Shown here one piece after another: positions 11,634 to 23,262 of a stretch of 64,000 nt of DNA. The stretch covers positions 37,403,304-37,467,303 of the forward strand of contig NC_092671.1 of the NCBI RefSeq assembly GCF_964355755.1, given 5' to 3'. The notes under the pieces are model-generated. The model had not been told where the DNA came from, searched no databases, and saw nothing but the letters and a program-made list of their open reading frames with translations. Numbering within the stretch: position 1 is the stretch's first letter; each line of letters begins with the position of its first letter. The DNA comes from Antedon mediterranea (lineage: Eukaryota; Echinodermata; Crinoidea; Comatulida; Antedonidae). Made by a program: the position numbers and the translations under genes.

Positions 11634-11916
11634 TTCAGATCATTCCAATTCTCTATTAATAATTACACTTTTTTTTTCATTTTCCAAAAAAAAATCATAA
11701 ACTATCATCATAAATTATATTGCAAATATGATTGTTGATCAAATCAAATTGAAAAGTTGGCATCTTAACTAAAACATACATAATACATCTATGTATTAAT
11801 CTATGTATTAATAATCATTTTTTTTTTTTTTAGGAAAGTTTCTTTTTTAGAAACTCTTACTTATTTATGATGTAAAAAAAGAGGTTAATTAGTGAGAACC
11901 TGTGTGATAATCCAAC

Positions 11917-14643
11917 ATGCAAGTGGGCCAATATCGCGGAGTACTGTACCTACAGTATTTCCTTCTGTTTGTTGATCTCTGTGTAAATGCATTTGCTGAT
12001 CTTATACGTGAAGACAAAGTGGCTCAGCTAGTTCTCTTTATGTGAGTATCTCTGCATTTTTATTCTAGTTTTATGTGCCCAAATATGGTAGTGATATGCT
12101 TAAATATGGTAGTGATATGACATCATCATGTCCATATATAGGCACATCGCATTTGTTTGTCACAAAAAATGTGATAGTGTAGACAGAGCAGCTTTACAGT
12201 AGCATAACATTCAAAATCAATTTAAATGCTTAGCACAATTTTATAAAATATTTATATTGTAACATGCCTTACAGTGAGTGTGTATAATACTACTACACTC
12301 TTTAAAAAAATATAATTCCCTCAATAAAAAATATAACATTTTATATTACTCTTCTAAGCAGGCAATATTTGTATACATAGTACTCTGCTACTGTAGTGTA
12401 GTAATAAAGTCCTACTCAACCATGACAGCCAAGTCATGTGATGAAATCGGTATACTGTTTGGTTTTCTAAAAAGTCCTGAATTCTGTTTTTGGGGAAATG
12501 TCTATGCTTTACGGTACTACTTTAATATACCTGGCTATTACTGTAAACTTTCTCCATTATCATTTTTTTTATTGTATATACTGATCAACAGAATAACAAT
12601 TTTTAAACTAACACTATCGAAATAATAAAATGTTATTGTTTGTTTTTTTTTTCTACAGAGTACAAGATATTTGTCTGATATTCGCAACCATTGTCATATT
12701 CTTGATGTTCTTTAATACGTACGTTTTTCAAGCAGGCCTTGTCGGATTTCTTGTGCGTAAATTTAAATCAACTATTATAATCTTGTTCATTTACTTTATG
12801 CTGTGTTTAGGACTTCATCTATGGACAGTTGTAAGCATTTTATTCACTTATTTTGTATATTTTTAGTAAAATTATATCATAATTTAATTGGTATTTCTTT
12901 TTTTTATATTTGTCATTTAAATTATATTACTGTTTACATTATACACAATGAAACTTTTCTATTAGAAATTTATGAATTTTACTTTCACTTCTGTTTTATT
13001 AAGCTATTGAGATGGAGTAGACCAAACCTGTACATATGGGAAAACAGACCTGGATATACAGCCCTTTATTCATTGCAACGAATTGGTAAGACCTGAATTA
13101 TGAATAGGTTATAGAATACGAAGATAAACGTTTCTTGCACACATGGCGTTTCATACATATTTGAGCTGAAATATTGGAACTTAAAAAAGACATTATTGTC
13201 TAATACAAAAGTGTAAAGAATATACGTTTTTTGCACACATGGCGTTTCATACATACTTGAGCTGAAATATTGGAACTTAAAAAAGACATTAACGTCTAAT
13301 ACAAAAGGGTAAAGAAGAATATACGTTTTTTGCACACATGGCGTTTCATACATACTTGAGCTGGAATATACAACATGAAAAATACATTAACGTCTAATAC
13401 AAAAGAAGAAACAACTAATGTCCAATTAGAGAGATAAATGAGTTTCAATATTGCATTTCATCATGTGATCACAACAATAAAATAAAATTCACATATTTAC
13501 ATTGGCGGATCCAGGATTTTTAAATAGCGGGGTAGGGGCCCCAGGGCCTAAAAGTAGAAAAATAAAGTGCTAAACTGAATTATTTGATGTCCTATCTTTT
13601 GCATTACAATTTGTGAAATTGGCCCCCCCTCCTTCCCCTTTGAATCTGCCCCTGTTTTAATTTGTATTTAAATAAATTTATTTATTGACTGAGATATGAT
13701 ATATACTTATACAACTTATAGAATAATAAATCTATTTCATTTAAACCTACTATCTTTAAAAAAAGTTCCTTTTAAAATATTTAAAAAAATTATAATTTTC
13801 ATGCGTAATCGTTTATTGTTTTTCCTTGTTATTATATTACCATATATGGTGATAAAAATTGTTGTGTAGCTGATTTGCATAATGTTTATCTTCTTTCAAA
13901 ACCAAAATTAATTTTAATCAGTTTTAAAGATTACAGGATTATTTTCTCAAGGCCACCAGAGACATACTGAAAATGAGAGTTATTCAAAGTTTGCATATTA
14001 CTAAACTCTCGTTTTAAGTCGGGTCACCAATGGCGGGGTGAAGGGAGGTCAGAAATTTTATGGGAAAAAAACTTCATGATGATTATTTTATTTTTTTATT
14101 CACAATTACAATGTTCAATAGTATACCAAAAAAGCAGGTGCTTGTCAGTTTGGTAACCATTTAAATATATGGTACATACATGCCAGACAACATTCATAAA
14201 CAAAAACAATTATGTACAATAAAAAAACAACGTGGCCAGTGTAGCTCTCGGGCTATTTTTAGAACTCAATGCATTTTCTGTTGTTTCGTTTTTTTTCGTT
14301 TATTTTTCCATTCACTTATATAGATAATTTAAACAAACATGAGTATATATATCTGAAATGTGGGTGGATGGAGGTCACAGTAAGTTCACTGAACTTTAAG
14401 TCGTGACCCCCATAGGCCTATAAGTATAGTAACACGGAGTAGACTAAAATATACATATATATAAAAGTGAAGGTACATAAAATTAAAAATTAAATTGTTA
14501 ACGATTATAATACAATCATTCAATTTATTATAGGAGCTGTGCTGTATTACTATTTTTACAAAAGAACCGCATTACGCTTGGGAGACCCACGCTTTTACCG
14601 AGATTCAGATTGGTTGCGTCAAGAATTCCAAAAAGTCCGGTAA
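11917..14643 (+). CDS. TMEM138: transmembrane protein 138 (ciliary tetraspan)
   Basis: Small four-helix membrane protein needed for primary cilium function in vertebrates. Four exons on plus: 11917-12041, 12659-12830, 13004-13085 and 14534-14643, all GT-AG, phases 2, 0 and 1. They give 162 aa, the same length as the vertebrate protein as I recall it. Landmarks: [17 protein letters not shown] in exon 1, then [17 protein letters not shown] in exon 2. In the last exon come [20 protein letters not shown] and a C-terminal [11 protein letters not shown]. The start ATG is the only one giving a full first helix. Intron 1 holds a MITE-1 copy. Intron 3 holds a minisatellite and a TIR repeat. In many vertebrates this gene neighbours TMEM216, which is not seen here. 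Confidence 0.95.
12070..12193. repeat. MITE-1 copy 5 (left end missing)
   Basis: Internal GTGCCCAAATATGGTAGTG units and a right end GTGATAGTGTAGACAGAGC. Located in TMEM138 intron 1. Confidence 0.75.
13120..13400. repeat. minisatellite, three units of 96-99 bp
   Basis: Three tandem copies of a unit beginning near TTGCACACATGGCGTTTCAT (GCAC at 13137, 13233 and 13332), with the third unit diverging toward its end. All are readable in one minus-strand frame, but that follows from the unit length and is not evidence of a gene. Located in TMEM138 intron 3, starting soon after exon 3. Confidence 0.85.
13503..13660. repeat. terminal-inverted-repeat element (GGCGGATCCAGGATTTTTAAA type)
   Basis: Left end TTGGCGGATCCAGGATTTTT with GGGGTAGGGGCCCC. 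The right end is an imperfect inverse (GGCCCCCCCTCC ... TTTGAATCTGCCCCTG). A half-related end is found near 59885-59920. Non-coding, in TMEM138 intron 3. Confidence 0.6.
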
Positions 14644-14784
14644 CACGAAACTATCTATTGTCTACCTTGTGTGTGTGATGGTATTTGAATTTAAACCTTG
14701 TATAATTAAACCAAGATTGACGGGTAAAAATGTGAGGTGTTGTTCACATTTACCAAGCCTTGAGTGACATTTGACGGGTGATCA

Positions 14785-15135
14785 TCAGTTGGTGTAACGC
14801 AGAGGCTTGAGGCCCCAGGTTTAGAAACCCCAAGTGCTCTCCAACGCTGGAGGCTTTTTTGACATATTTTAATGCCTGTTTTCTTCCCCTGGCTCTTAGG
14901 TGGCTCTGTAATGCTCTGTCTACATTATCAAACTTTATGTGACAAAAAAAATTTGATGTGCCCATATATGGACATGATGATGTCATATCACTACCATGTT
15001 TGGGAATATCACTACCATATTTGGTCACATCACACTTTTTTTGTCAAACTAGTTTGATAGTGTAGATAGAGCTTAAGCTTGGAGCCCCTGGATTTAGCCA
15101 GTAAGCGCTCATGGCCGTTACGCCACTGGTGATCA
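14785..15135. repeat. TIR element (CAGTGGCGTAAC type) interrupted by a MITE-1
   Basis: The left part starts at TTGGTGTAACGCAGAGGC and the right part ends at GTTACGCCACTGGTG. Between them, at about 14911-15074, sits a complete MITE-1, a clear nested insertion. A related uninterrupted copy lies at about 60893-61050. Confidence 0.6.
14911..15074. repeat. MITE-1 copy 6 (complete, nested)
   Basis: TGCTCTGTCTACATTATCAAACT on the left, AGTTTGATAGTGTAGATAGAGCT on the right, with TAA outside both ends. Inserted in the TIR element at 14785-15135. Confidence 0.85.
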
Positions 15136-16384
15136 TCATTATCATCATATGATGTAAATGAAACCAAATTTCTTCTTTGTCACCGAACTAAGGTATTCAA
15201 TTGACCAATCAGAATATACTGTTAAAAATCAATTTTGTACATTCACCCAATATGGAAATGACTTTTCTGATTGGTTACATTATTATGTCACGATCTTGAA
15301 TGAACACAGCAACGACTAATTATAGATTATTCAATTTACTGTGAAAATTTAACAATAAAACAGATTTTGTAAATATATTTATTTACGTGTGTCACAAATT
15401 TGACCCTTCTTTTTCACAAACTATTTTGTATCTTTCATTTTATATTGTTTTTTTTAAACGACACGTTATAGTAGCTATGTCAAAGGTTAAAGTGTTATGC
15501 AAAAGAATATATTATTTAACCTTTTGTTTCATATCACTTGTGATTTATTTATTCGTATACAGTGCATTCTAACTGTAGTTTTATACTGTTTTATGAATGA
15601 CGATATGATTAAGAACAATACCGATACTGTACTGTTTAAATATGTTAACAGAGATGATGTTTATTTTATGGTAGTTTTTATTTTGGATTTTTTATAAGTT
15701 TGTTGCCAAATTAGGATAAATACTAATCTTCTTCTATACAAGTTTTAGCTTACATTCTATCTTTTTTTTTTTTGGTCGAAACCGTTCAATTCATTTCAAT
15801 ATAAATGTTTTTTATATATTTACAAATGACAATAAATTTACTTACGCAAGTGCTGCAAATTCATTCATTCCGGACAAAGTAATTAATAATAATGTTTACG
15901 TAATATTTTTTTTTAGAAAATTCTGTAATAATATTAACATACTAAACAATATATACATAAGTTAACCCAACAATTTCAACAAATAATTAAATAAATTAAA
16001 TTTGATAACCATTGTATAGTGCTGAGTATACAATGTAGTCTCTACCACGATAATTTCATTTCATTTATTTCGTCAATACAGATAAACATAACAAAACCAT
16101 TGACGGTAACAGGATTAAACAAAAGTGAAAAAGAACTTATTTACTGTACAATTTTCTCCGCCGTCACAGGTAATAAAAAACAGTTGTACAGTCATGTTTT
16201 ATAAATATAATAAGGTTTCAGTTTAATATCTCAGAATCAAGGTATTTTGTGTAAGGCATAAATAGCATTCTTGCCAGTGTAAAGAATTTGCTTTGTTTAT
16301 GTCAAATTTATAGTTGTAATTTTCTGATTGGTACAGTATTGTTTTATACACGGAGCCGTACACGTCCAATTTGTAAACTTTATC
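15136..16384. other. TMEM138 - sulfotransferase A intergenic stretch
   Basis: AT-rich. Only short spurious frames are present, and I see no gene or recognisable repeat in it. Confidence 0.5.
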
Positions 16385-16735
16385 TATTCACTATTCAATA
16401 TTAAATGTTTGTCCTTAACTAAAATGCTCTACAGCCTGTTTGCTCTTTCGTTTCTCGTTCTGATGTTTGTTAGTAAGTCATTCTGCGCATGCTGAGAAAC
16501 ATGAAACTCTATCATGACTTTTAGACTCGACTCGACTTATAGCCGGGTTCTGAAACGACTATTTAGTATTCCATATTAAATGTTCGGCAGCAACTAAAAC
16601 GGTTTACAGTCCGTTTGCCCTTGTAGACGTTCTCATGCGAGTAATAAGTCATTCTGCGCATGCTCAGAAACATATGAAACTCTAGCATGACTATTGGACT
16701 GGATAGCTATGTAGCCCCGTTGTGAAACGACAGGT
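16385..16735. repeat. tandem duplication, two ~175-bp units
   Basis: Each unit contains ATTAAATGTT...TAACTAAAA, a CAGYCYGTTTGC stretch, AAGTCATTCTGCGCATGCT and a final CGACT/CGACA. The two units differ at many sites, so the duplication is not recent. Confidence 0.75.
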
Positions 16736-16879
16736 TAATTACCTCTGTAAACTAGAACAAAAGCGCGTTTGTGTTAGATTTGATGTGTGTGTGTTCTATC
16801 TTTGTTGGCCTTTTATCCGCCGCTGCAATACATGAATAGATTAAGGTAAAATTAAACGTGTTATCTTTTATCTGTTATC

Positions 16880-17057
16880 TAAAATCCAATGCGGTATCTC
16901 AATCTGAATTAACGGCTAAATTGTCGTTTAACATAAGCGTAAGCGTAAGCGTAAAACCAATGCGGTATTTCAATGCGGATAAATGGCTAAATTATTGTTT
17001 AACACCGGCGTAAAATCCAATGCGGTATCTCAATGCGGATTAACTGCTAAATCAAGT
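16880..17057. repeat. tandem repeat of ~60-70 bp running into the end of sulfotransferase A
   Basis: Three units sharing AATGCGGTATYTCAATGCGGAT and GGCTAAATTRTYGTTTAAC. The third unit (from 17011) includes the stop codon and last eight or nine codons of gene A. Confidence 0.75.
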
Positions 17058-20000
17058 TGCTTTTGTCTAATATATTCTGTATACGGCTGCTCCCACCATC
17101 CTAACCGGCGGCACGCTAAATCCATTTGTCCAAATGCATCTCTCTTGAATTGAAAATCGCGAAATAATCGTCCATCGACTCTTTTATCTGTGCATTTTTC
17201 TTCCCAAAATTGTTTTCGTTGTTTAAATATCTCCAACTCTTTTTCCATGCGTTCGTTGCCGAATGCTTGCACACGCCTCCAAAACGTCCGATTAAAATGA
17301 TCGAATAGGAGCACGTCTCCTTTATTCCATTTCCGAATCCGATGTTTTTCAGGTTCGGTTAATTCTCGTATTCTCTGTTTATTTCGTACGACTTTTGGTA
17401 AATACACAATATCGTCGTAATCCCAACACATTAAATCTTTAAGCAAAATCATAGATTCATCAAAATAATCCGATATTAATACTAAATCGATATCCTGATC
17501 CAGTGACGTTATCCTCTGTTTAATCTTATCTTCGTTGAATTTATCACGCATGCGTGTTAACCCAAAATCGTGCATCATGGGACATTTATTCGGACCGTAC
17601 GTATAGTTGATGTTGGATGGATCGTTCTCGGCTCGTCTTATGAACTCCATTAGCGGATTATCATACTGGTCAAGCCCAAGTTTGTGACTGGACCCGTAGT
17701 AATCGAAAGTGGATTCGAAATTCTTAACTGGAGATCGCACAATAGAAACAAATGATGTATCTGTTGCCATGACAGCTTGCATTTCTGAAAATTAGTAGAA
17801 CTAGTTTAGAAAACATTAAAATTCATAACTGTTTTATTTATTGCTTTAATGGTATCATTTTGATCACTCATAGCTAAGGTCATTATGACAATTTATAAAT
17901 GATATTTAAATATAACACAGAGGTTATACTGTACTACGTCTTAGGCTTAGTCATTTCGCCGTGTGCGATATTTCTTTTCGTACATAAGTTGGGGACCCCT
18001 CATGAAACGTCACAAATAAACATGAATATTCATTAGTCATGTCCATAAGGTGTGACGTAAGAATTGCTACAGTTTGCTCAAGCAAACGCGTGCATTCCGT
18101 CGAGTCGAGTGGATTAAACTAGGCCTATGGACTTTGTATGTCGATGTATGGGGTTCGAATCTCATGAGCAACTTCTTTTTACTTTATAGTGAGAGAGAGA
18201 TTACATAGAGGGTTAGATTTAGTAGTTTGGCTATCTTTCACATAAGTTGGTTTCATTTAGCCAATTGTCGCTAAGTTTTATGGACTGGTCATTAACTTAC
18301 TTACTGCGGGTAAATAACTAAATGGCCATCTCGTAACCAGGACGATGAAAATACATTGAGTTCATTTACCTTGTTTATTGAAGACAGCATGATGGCAAAA
18401 TATATCGTACTGCTGTATACCAGGTATGTGCATCACAAACTCGCGTTTGAACCGGCGCGTGTAGTCGAAGACGTGTCGGTAGTAAAACGCGTTTTCGTTT
18501 GGAAGTGCGAACGTTAAATTGCGTTTATCACCGAAACGCAGTAGTATATTTTGCAACGTAGAACTGGCGCATTTGTGCGTCTTTTGAAATAGTATGCTTG
18601 TCCTAGGTTTACATCTGTTACTGTTAGGGGAGTTCTGATTCTTTTCTTGCGGCGGTACCTAAAATATGGAAAATAGAAAGCTATCAAACTTTAAACAATG
18701 TGACGTGCCCATGATGATGTCGTATCACTACCATATTTAGGCACATCACACTTTTTTTGTCAAAACTAGTTTGATAGTGTAGACAGAGCTTTAGAGAGTT
18801 CTCAATACAAGCAAATCAAGAATAGAAAACGCCATCAATGTTTCGACGTTCTTGTGTTGTGCTTTTTACAAATATCATAAATGAATAACAGTTCATGATA
18901 TGAGGGAAATGCTACTTATAAAAGATCGCAATGTGATAGGTCACATTGTGAAAGGATCCCACGGGTATGGACTGTGTAATTGTGTTTATGTAATTTGTAA
19001 AACATTTTGTCTGCTGACACGCAGAGATCTTTGTGTCATAGAATCATGGAAAAGTATGAATCAATCTTCTACAATTACATTCATATGCTTTTAAGACTGG
19101 AGATTACTATCATCTGACCATAACAATCTAACAACAGAACACTGAGCTCGCCTTGACAAGATATGAACTCGTAACAGTCCTTTGATCTTTTGTCTGGCTG
19201 CGACAAATACCAACAGTACTGTACTGTACTGCCTGGTACATAATGACACATTATTCTCCGCGGCGCACGATGTCTGTTAAAAATGGGTGTGGAATTGATC
19301 GTGTCGCAGCCACAGACCAACCCTCTGATCTCCTGAGCTCAGAATCCTCTTGTTCGATTGCCTTGATCTGATGACCAAATAGAAAAATCTTGCTATGAAC
19401 AGTTTGGTTTTCGATAATTTTGTTGTGGCGTTATTATGGACACAGAGCTCGCCTTGCCAAGATAGGCATTCGTAACAGTAGGCCTACTGTAACTATGTTA
19501 AAATGGGCGTGGAACTGTTTCGCAGTCACAGATACATCCTTTGATCTCCTGAGCTCAGCATCCTGTTTTTCCATTGCCGCCTTGATCTGACTGAGTAAAT
19601 ACATACATCTCTATGAAAAGTTTGATTTACGATGATTTTTGTGGCGTTATATGGGCACGTAACTTACATTTTCATTTATAATCTTAACAAGTCGATTAAT
19701 TTCTTCTTCTAACTTTAGTATTGGCTGTGACCCCGGCTGTGACCTACAAAAACATAAAGGAAATAATCTAAAGCTCTGTCTACACTATCAAACTGTATGT
19801 GAAAAAAAATTACCCATAGATAGACATCATATCACTACCATCTTTGGGCATATCAGTACAATATTTGGCTCATCAAACTGTTTTTGTCAAACTATTTTGA
19901 TAGTGTAGACAGAGTTTAATTGATTTTGTTATATATATTATGTTAGTATGATTAATAAAAATATTGTTTCTATTTTGTACTTATAAGTACTATTTCTTTA

Positions 20001-20238
20001 TATTTCAAACCATTAAATTGTTTCATTTAAAGCAATTACCATGAAATGTGATTCAACTACATTGTCTATGGAACGGAAATGGTGCAATTAACACTTCGCT
20101 TAGTAGAATATTAATATAAACAGAATACTACCTTTCTTGGCATTCCTGGTTGTGTCCAGGGTGGTTTAGATGTAACGATATTAACATATAGAAGATAATG
20201 GTGATTAACAACCCAATCCAAAAAAGCTTTTGTTTCAT
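17030..20238 (-). CDS. galactose-3-O-sulfotransferase-like gene A
   Basis: Predicted type II Golgi sulfotransferase that transfers sulfate from PAPS to C3 of galactose-type acceptors (Gal3ST family). Four exons on minus: 20238-20132, 19743-19668, 18658-18370 and 17784-17030, all GT-AG with consistent phases (2, 0, 1), giving 408 aa. Exon 1: a six-residue tail then a membrane anchor (LFWIGLLITIIFYMLIS). Exon 2: charged stem helix (LKLEEEINRLVKIINE). Exon 3: 5'-phosphosulfate loop KTHKCASSTLQNILLR and FCHHAVFN, carrying the two His conserved in the family. Exon 4: 3'-phosphate motif IVRSPVKNFESTFDYY, then DYFDESMILLKDLMCW and GWWEQPYTEYIRQKQ. The C-terminal codons lie inside a tandem repeat. 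Acceptor sugar cannot be told. Nearest relative in the window by eye is gene B. Confidence 0.9.
17965..18050. repeat. dispersed ~90-bp repeat, copy 1
   Basis: GCGATATTTCTTTT...GTACATAAGTT, ATGAAACG, AATAAACATG, ATATTCATTAGTCAT and TCCATAAG are shared with 31519-31610. Located in gene A intron 3. Confidence 0.6.
18095..18170 (+). repeat. possible tRNA-derived SINE head
   Basis: GAGTGGATTAAACTAGG (A-box-like) followed about 35 bp later by GGGGTTCGAATCTC (good B-box). Flanks do not fold as a tRNA, so this is a SINE remnant at best. Located in gene A intron 3. Confidence 0.35.
18680..18793. repeat. MITE-1 copy 7 (left part deleted)
   Basis: CTATCAAACTTTAAACAATGTGACGTGCCC at left, full AGTTTGATAGTGTAGACAGAGCT at right. 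Located in gene A intron 2. Confidence 0.75.
19081..19335 (-). repeat. dispersed repeat R4 with open frame, copy 1
   Basis: On minus the segment runs from GATCAGAGGGTTGGTCTGTG to TGTTGTTAGATTGT. It keeps a 79-codon frame starting VCGCDTINSTPIF and ending SVLLLDCYGQMIVI. A plus-strand relative at about 57285-57533 keeps the same frame (ICGCDTVNSTHLN ... CVLLLDCLAQMMI). No family recognised. It could be a transposon relic or a scattered exon. Located in gene A intron 2. Confidence 0.5.
19435..19580 (-). repeat. dispersed repeat R4, short copy 2
   Basis: Shares GAGATCAAAGGATGTATCTGTGACTGCGA and CAAGGCGAGCTCTGTGT (minus) with the copy at 19081-19335 but lacks the middle, so the frame is broken. 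Confidence 0.5.
19770..19918. repeat. MITE-1 copy 8 (complete)
   Basis: AAGCTCTGTCTACACTATCAA at left, TTTTGATAGTGTAGACAGAGTT at right, TAA outside each end. Located in gene A intron 1, 27 bp beyond exon 2. Confidence 0.85.
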
Positions 20239-20642
20239 CTTCGTTTTAGCTTCAGTTCTACGAATATCATAATTTAATTTCTATTTGAGAAAAAGGAAAT
20301 TGAGAGGAAATTAACCATCATCAAAAATTAATAATAATGATTTTCGAATATTCAAACGACGTTTTACTTAATTTAATACTGACCCACCGGCTTATGATAT
20401 TATTATTATTGGCCTACATAACCATTTTGTAAATAATTGTCAGTGACACCACCACAAAGAGACAACCAATCCAATTGGAGTGAATAGGACCATGGACCTG
20501 TAAAAATGTTCATGGTGCAACAACGAGTAGGGCGTTACTAGTCCACACAAACACATCCACTATCGCACACAACCACTGTGCAATTGGGACTGGACCGTTT
20601 TCAGAGGTGTTTACCACCTGTTGGTCCCCCGATCCTTCAATA

Positions 20643-20861
20643 AAGCGTGGTTCCCACTAGCGACGTAACGTAACGCAAACGACGCAACGTAAGAAAATGC
20701 CTTTCCAATAATTGTGTTTGCCCCCGCCTGCGTGAAATCAAACCTACGATGTTTGCAGCACTATTGCGTCGTCGGTTTTTCACTACATGTGATTACGAAA
20801 TACAGCACTTTGCGTCGATACGTCGCTGTGTTACGTTGCGTTCTAGTGGGAACCAAGCTTA
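20643..20861. repeat. MITE-2 copy (complete)
   Basis: AAGCGTGGTTCCCACTAGCG at left and TCTAGTGGGAACCAAGCTT at right, flanked by TAA on both sides. It contains the conserved TGCGTGAAATCAAACCTACG core. Confidence 0.85.
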
Positions 20862-21221
20862 ACGGTGTTAGTGAGAAGTTGAATAAGTGAAAATTAAAAA
20901 TCTCGATTAAGTGATGAGACACTAACTGATTGGAATCTTTACTGGCAAAATGTAGAAAGCGACAGAGGGCTTTCTATTTTTAACGTTGAAGATGCTAACA
21001 AACTCGAGATTTTCAAAATTTTCGTGACGTCACCAATATATCGATTCTTTTTCCTGAAAATCAATAGGCATTGTCTAATGGTTTAAGCGGTTTGCAGAAA
21101 GAATCATGACTTCCATCCGTCTTGAAAATTACGATATAGGACTTCATACTTGTATACTTGTATAGACAAAAGTATTTTGCCAATAAAATTTAGGGAAAGT
21201 TACGAATGGCAAAATTACGAC

Positions 21222-21375
21222 TAACGCTCTATCTACACTATCAAACTCTATGTGACAAGAAAAATGTGATATCCCCATATATGGACACGATGATGTCATA
21301 TCACTACCGTATTTGGGCATATCACTACCATATTTGGGCACATCACACTTGTTGTCAAACTAGTTTATATAGTCT
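21222..21375. repeat. MITE-1 copy 9
   Basis: ACGCTCTATCTACACTATCAA at left. Two ATTTGGGCATATCACTACCAT units. The right end is eroded to AACTAGTTTATATAGTC. Confidence 0.8.
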
Positions 21376-21554
21376 TTCGTGGCATCCTCACTGAACCCTT
21401 ATCGTACATTTGCATACATTTCTACTCTATTCATTATCACTAATACTAATCCTAGATACAATCATGACATGACGAAATGACGTCATCATGTTTCAATACC
21501 TTCGTTGAAAAATTATTTTCGATGATTACTAATTCTACACCATCGTAACATCAT

Positions 21555-21663
21555 CGATGCAATAGTAGGCCTACTCTTAATGTCATATTTTAACAATTTA
21601 TTTTCTTTCGATGCAATATTAGGCCTACTCTTTATGTCATATTTTAACAATTTATTTTCTTTG
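21555..21663. repeat. tandem duplication, two ~54-bp units
   Basis: Two near-identical copies of CGATGCAATA(G/T)TAGGCCTACTCTT..ATGTCATATTTTAACAATTTATTTTCTTT. Confidence 0.85.
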
Positions 21664-22394
21664 AACAAATTAAAATTTTCTAATAAATTCCAGGTTCTGC
21701 TGCGGATATTAACAGAATCGATTTTACATTTGATTTCATGAATTATGACTGAATTAGAAGCCGTCTAAAATAACATGATAAATGATTATGTTATAGGCGT
21801 TATTGTAATAGAGGCTTAGTAACACACAGGATACACCCATTTAAAGTGACCCAATTAGAGATTAAAATAATATTAATTATTATTAAAATATGATTTCTTT
21901 TTGTGAGGAAATCTTTTCCAAACTATAGGATTAAGAAACTAGATTTACAAATAACAGTACTTACCTAGCATAGTTCATTGCCTGCAATGTACACGATATT
22001 CAACCTTTTCCAACGATGTCATATCTTGACTCTTTGCTTGGGAATATTTTGGTTTTAAAAATCAGGTTTCCTTCTGTATGAATCACAGAGTCGAGCAGAG
22101 GAAACAGCTTGTTAGTACAACTTTCGTGAAAGCAGACGATAAGTACCTTACTATGACATCATAGTTCAGAGAGCACTGATTTGTCAGTTGTTAGGCCTAC
22201 ACTTCTTGTGTTGAAATTATTAAGAACTATCGAAGAGTCGCCTTCCGCGCGGCCATCGGTATACGTTTGTGTCGTGGCGATGGCTACTCTGTTATCTGCA
22301 GTAGTGTTGTATATTCCAATTGAATGGATTGGTGGTGAAAAGCAAGATGAAAACAAGAACTTTCCTTATACCACCTTGTTGTAATTTATTGTAC

Positions 22395-22755
22395 AAATAT
22401 GATGAAAACACATACGGTAGCTTATAAATGTTATTGAAGTACCCTCGTTATTCACGCCATCAGTGTGCCAAAAGCTAGATCTTTTATCCCAGATTTTTAA
22501 TAATAATTCCGCATTTCGTACGTTTTATACTCATTTATTAAACTCATATTTTAATAACAAATTAATATGAAAACACATACGGTAGCTTAATGTTATTGAA
22601 GTACCCCCGTTATTCACGCCATCAATGTGCCAAAAGCTATAGTAATATCATTAAAATGTTCTCAGTTAGATCTTTTGTCCCATATTTTTAATAATATTTC
22701 CGCATCTCGTACGTTTTATACTCATTTATTAAAGCCATATTTTAATAATGAAACG
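22395..22755. repeat. tandem duplication, two ~165-190-bp units
   Basis: Both units contain ATGAAAACACATACGGTAGC, TTATTCACGCCATCA.TGTGCCAAAAGCTA, TAGATCTTTT.TCCCA, CGTACGTTTTATACTCATTT and ATTTTAATAA. The second has a ~27-bp insertion. Confidence 0.85.
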
Positions 22756-23167
22756 TCTGATATTAAAGGTACTTTAGTTTCTCGTGTTATTAATTCTGTT
22801 TGCACCGACAACTTTTAACTTATTAAATCTATTTTTTAGGTTAATTATTGTTAAGAAAGTTAAGTCGCACTATAAAAATAATTTTGTATTGACCACGTAC
22901 TTGTGACAGTGTGAAATTCTTTAATAACGATTTAGATAGCATTTACAGGTTATTGTTGCCATTTAAAATATGTTTAGGCCTATATGGTTATATTGATTTA
23001 GGCACTTCTCCTTCTGGAGGTTTTATGAAATAAATAAGCTTAAAATAAACAAAATATATAATGTAGTAAAATAATACTGTATGCCTAATAAATAAATGCA
23101 CTAGCAAACACACTGTATCGTTCGAATGCGACAGGCTAGGCCTACATAATCCTGGCGGGTAAACAGA

Positions 23168-23262
23168 CGATCGGACCCACGGACGGTCGGGCCCACGGAC
23201 GATCGGGCCCACGGACGATTGGACCCACGGACGATCGGGCCCACGGACGATCGGATCCATCA
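23168..23262. repeat. 16-bp minisatellite GGGCCCACGGACGATC
   Basis: About six tandem units with A/G and C/T variants, GC-rich in an AT-rich neighbourhood. Confidence 0.85.

Larger units (their letters stand above)
10435..11916. promoter_or_regulatory. shared 5' flank between MPEG1 and TMEM138
   Basis: The two genes start head to head about 1.5 kb apart, so this stretch must contain both promoters. A TAGGCCTA/CTAGG-rich patch occupies about 10.9-11.1 kb and a partial MITE-1 lies near 11.56-11.63 kb. No TATA-type element could be assigned with confidence. Confidence 0.4.

Noticed and set aside
13066-13353. 95-codon minus-strand frame with repeated [13 protein letters not shown] units
   Set aside because: It is the 96-99-bp minisatellite in a TMEM138 intron. 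The unit length is a multiple of three, so the frame stays open by chance.
21144-21394. Short open frames repeating [18 protein letters not shown] or [14 protein letters not shown]-like peptides at many places
   Set aside because: They are translations of the MITE-1 palindrome in various frames, and the same peptides appear wherever the element does. No coding constraint.
22159-22384. Overlapping 65-67-codon frames on both strands
   Set aside because: Neither resembles a known protein and both depend on the same slightly GC-richer patch. No splice support.
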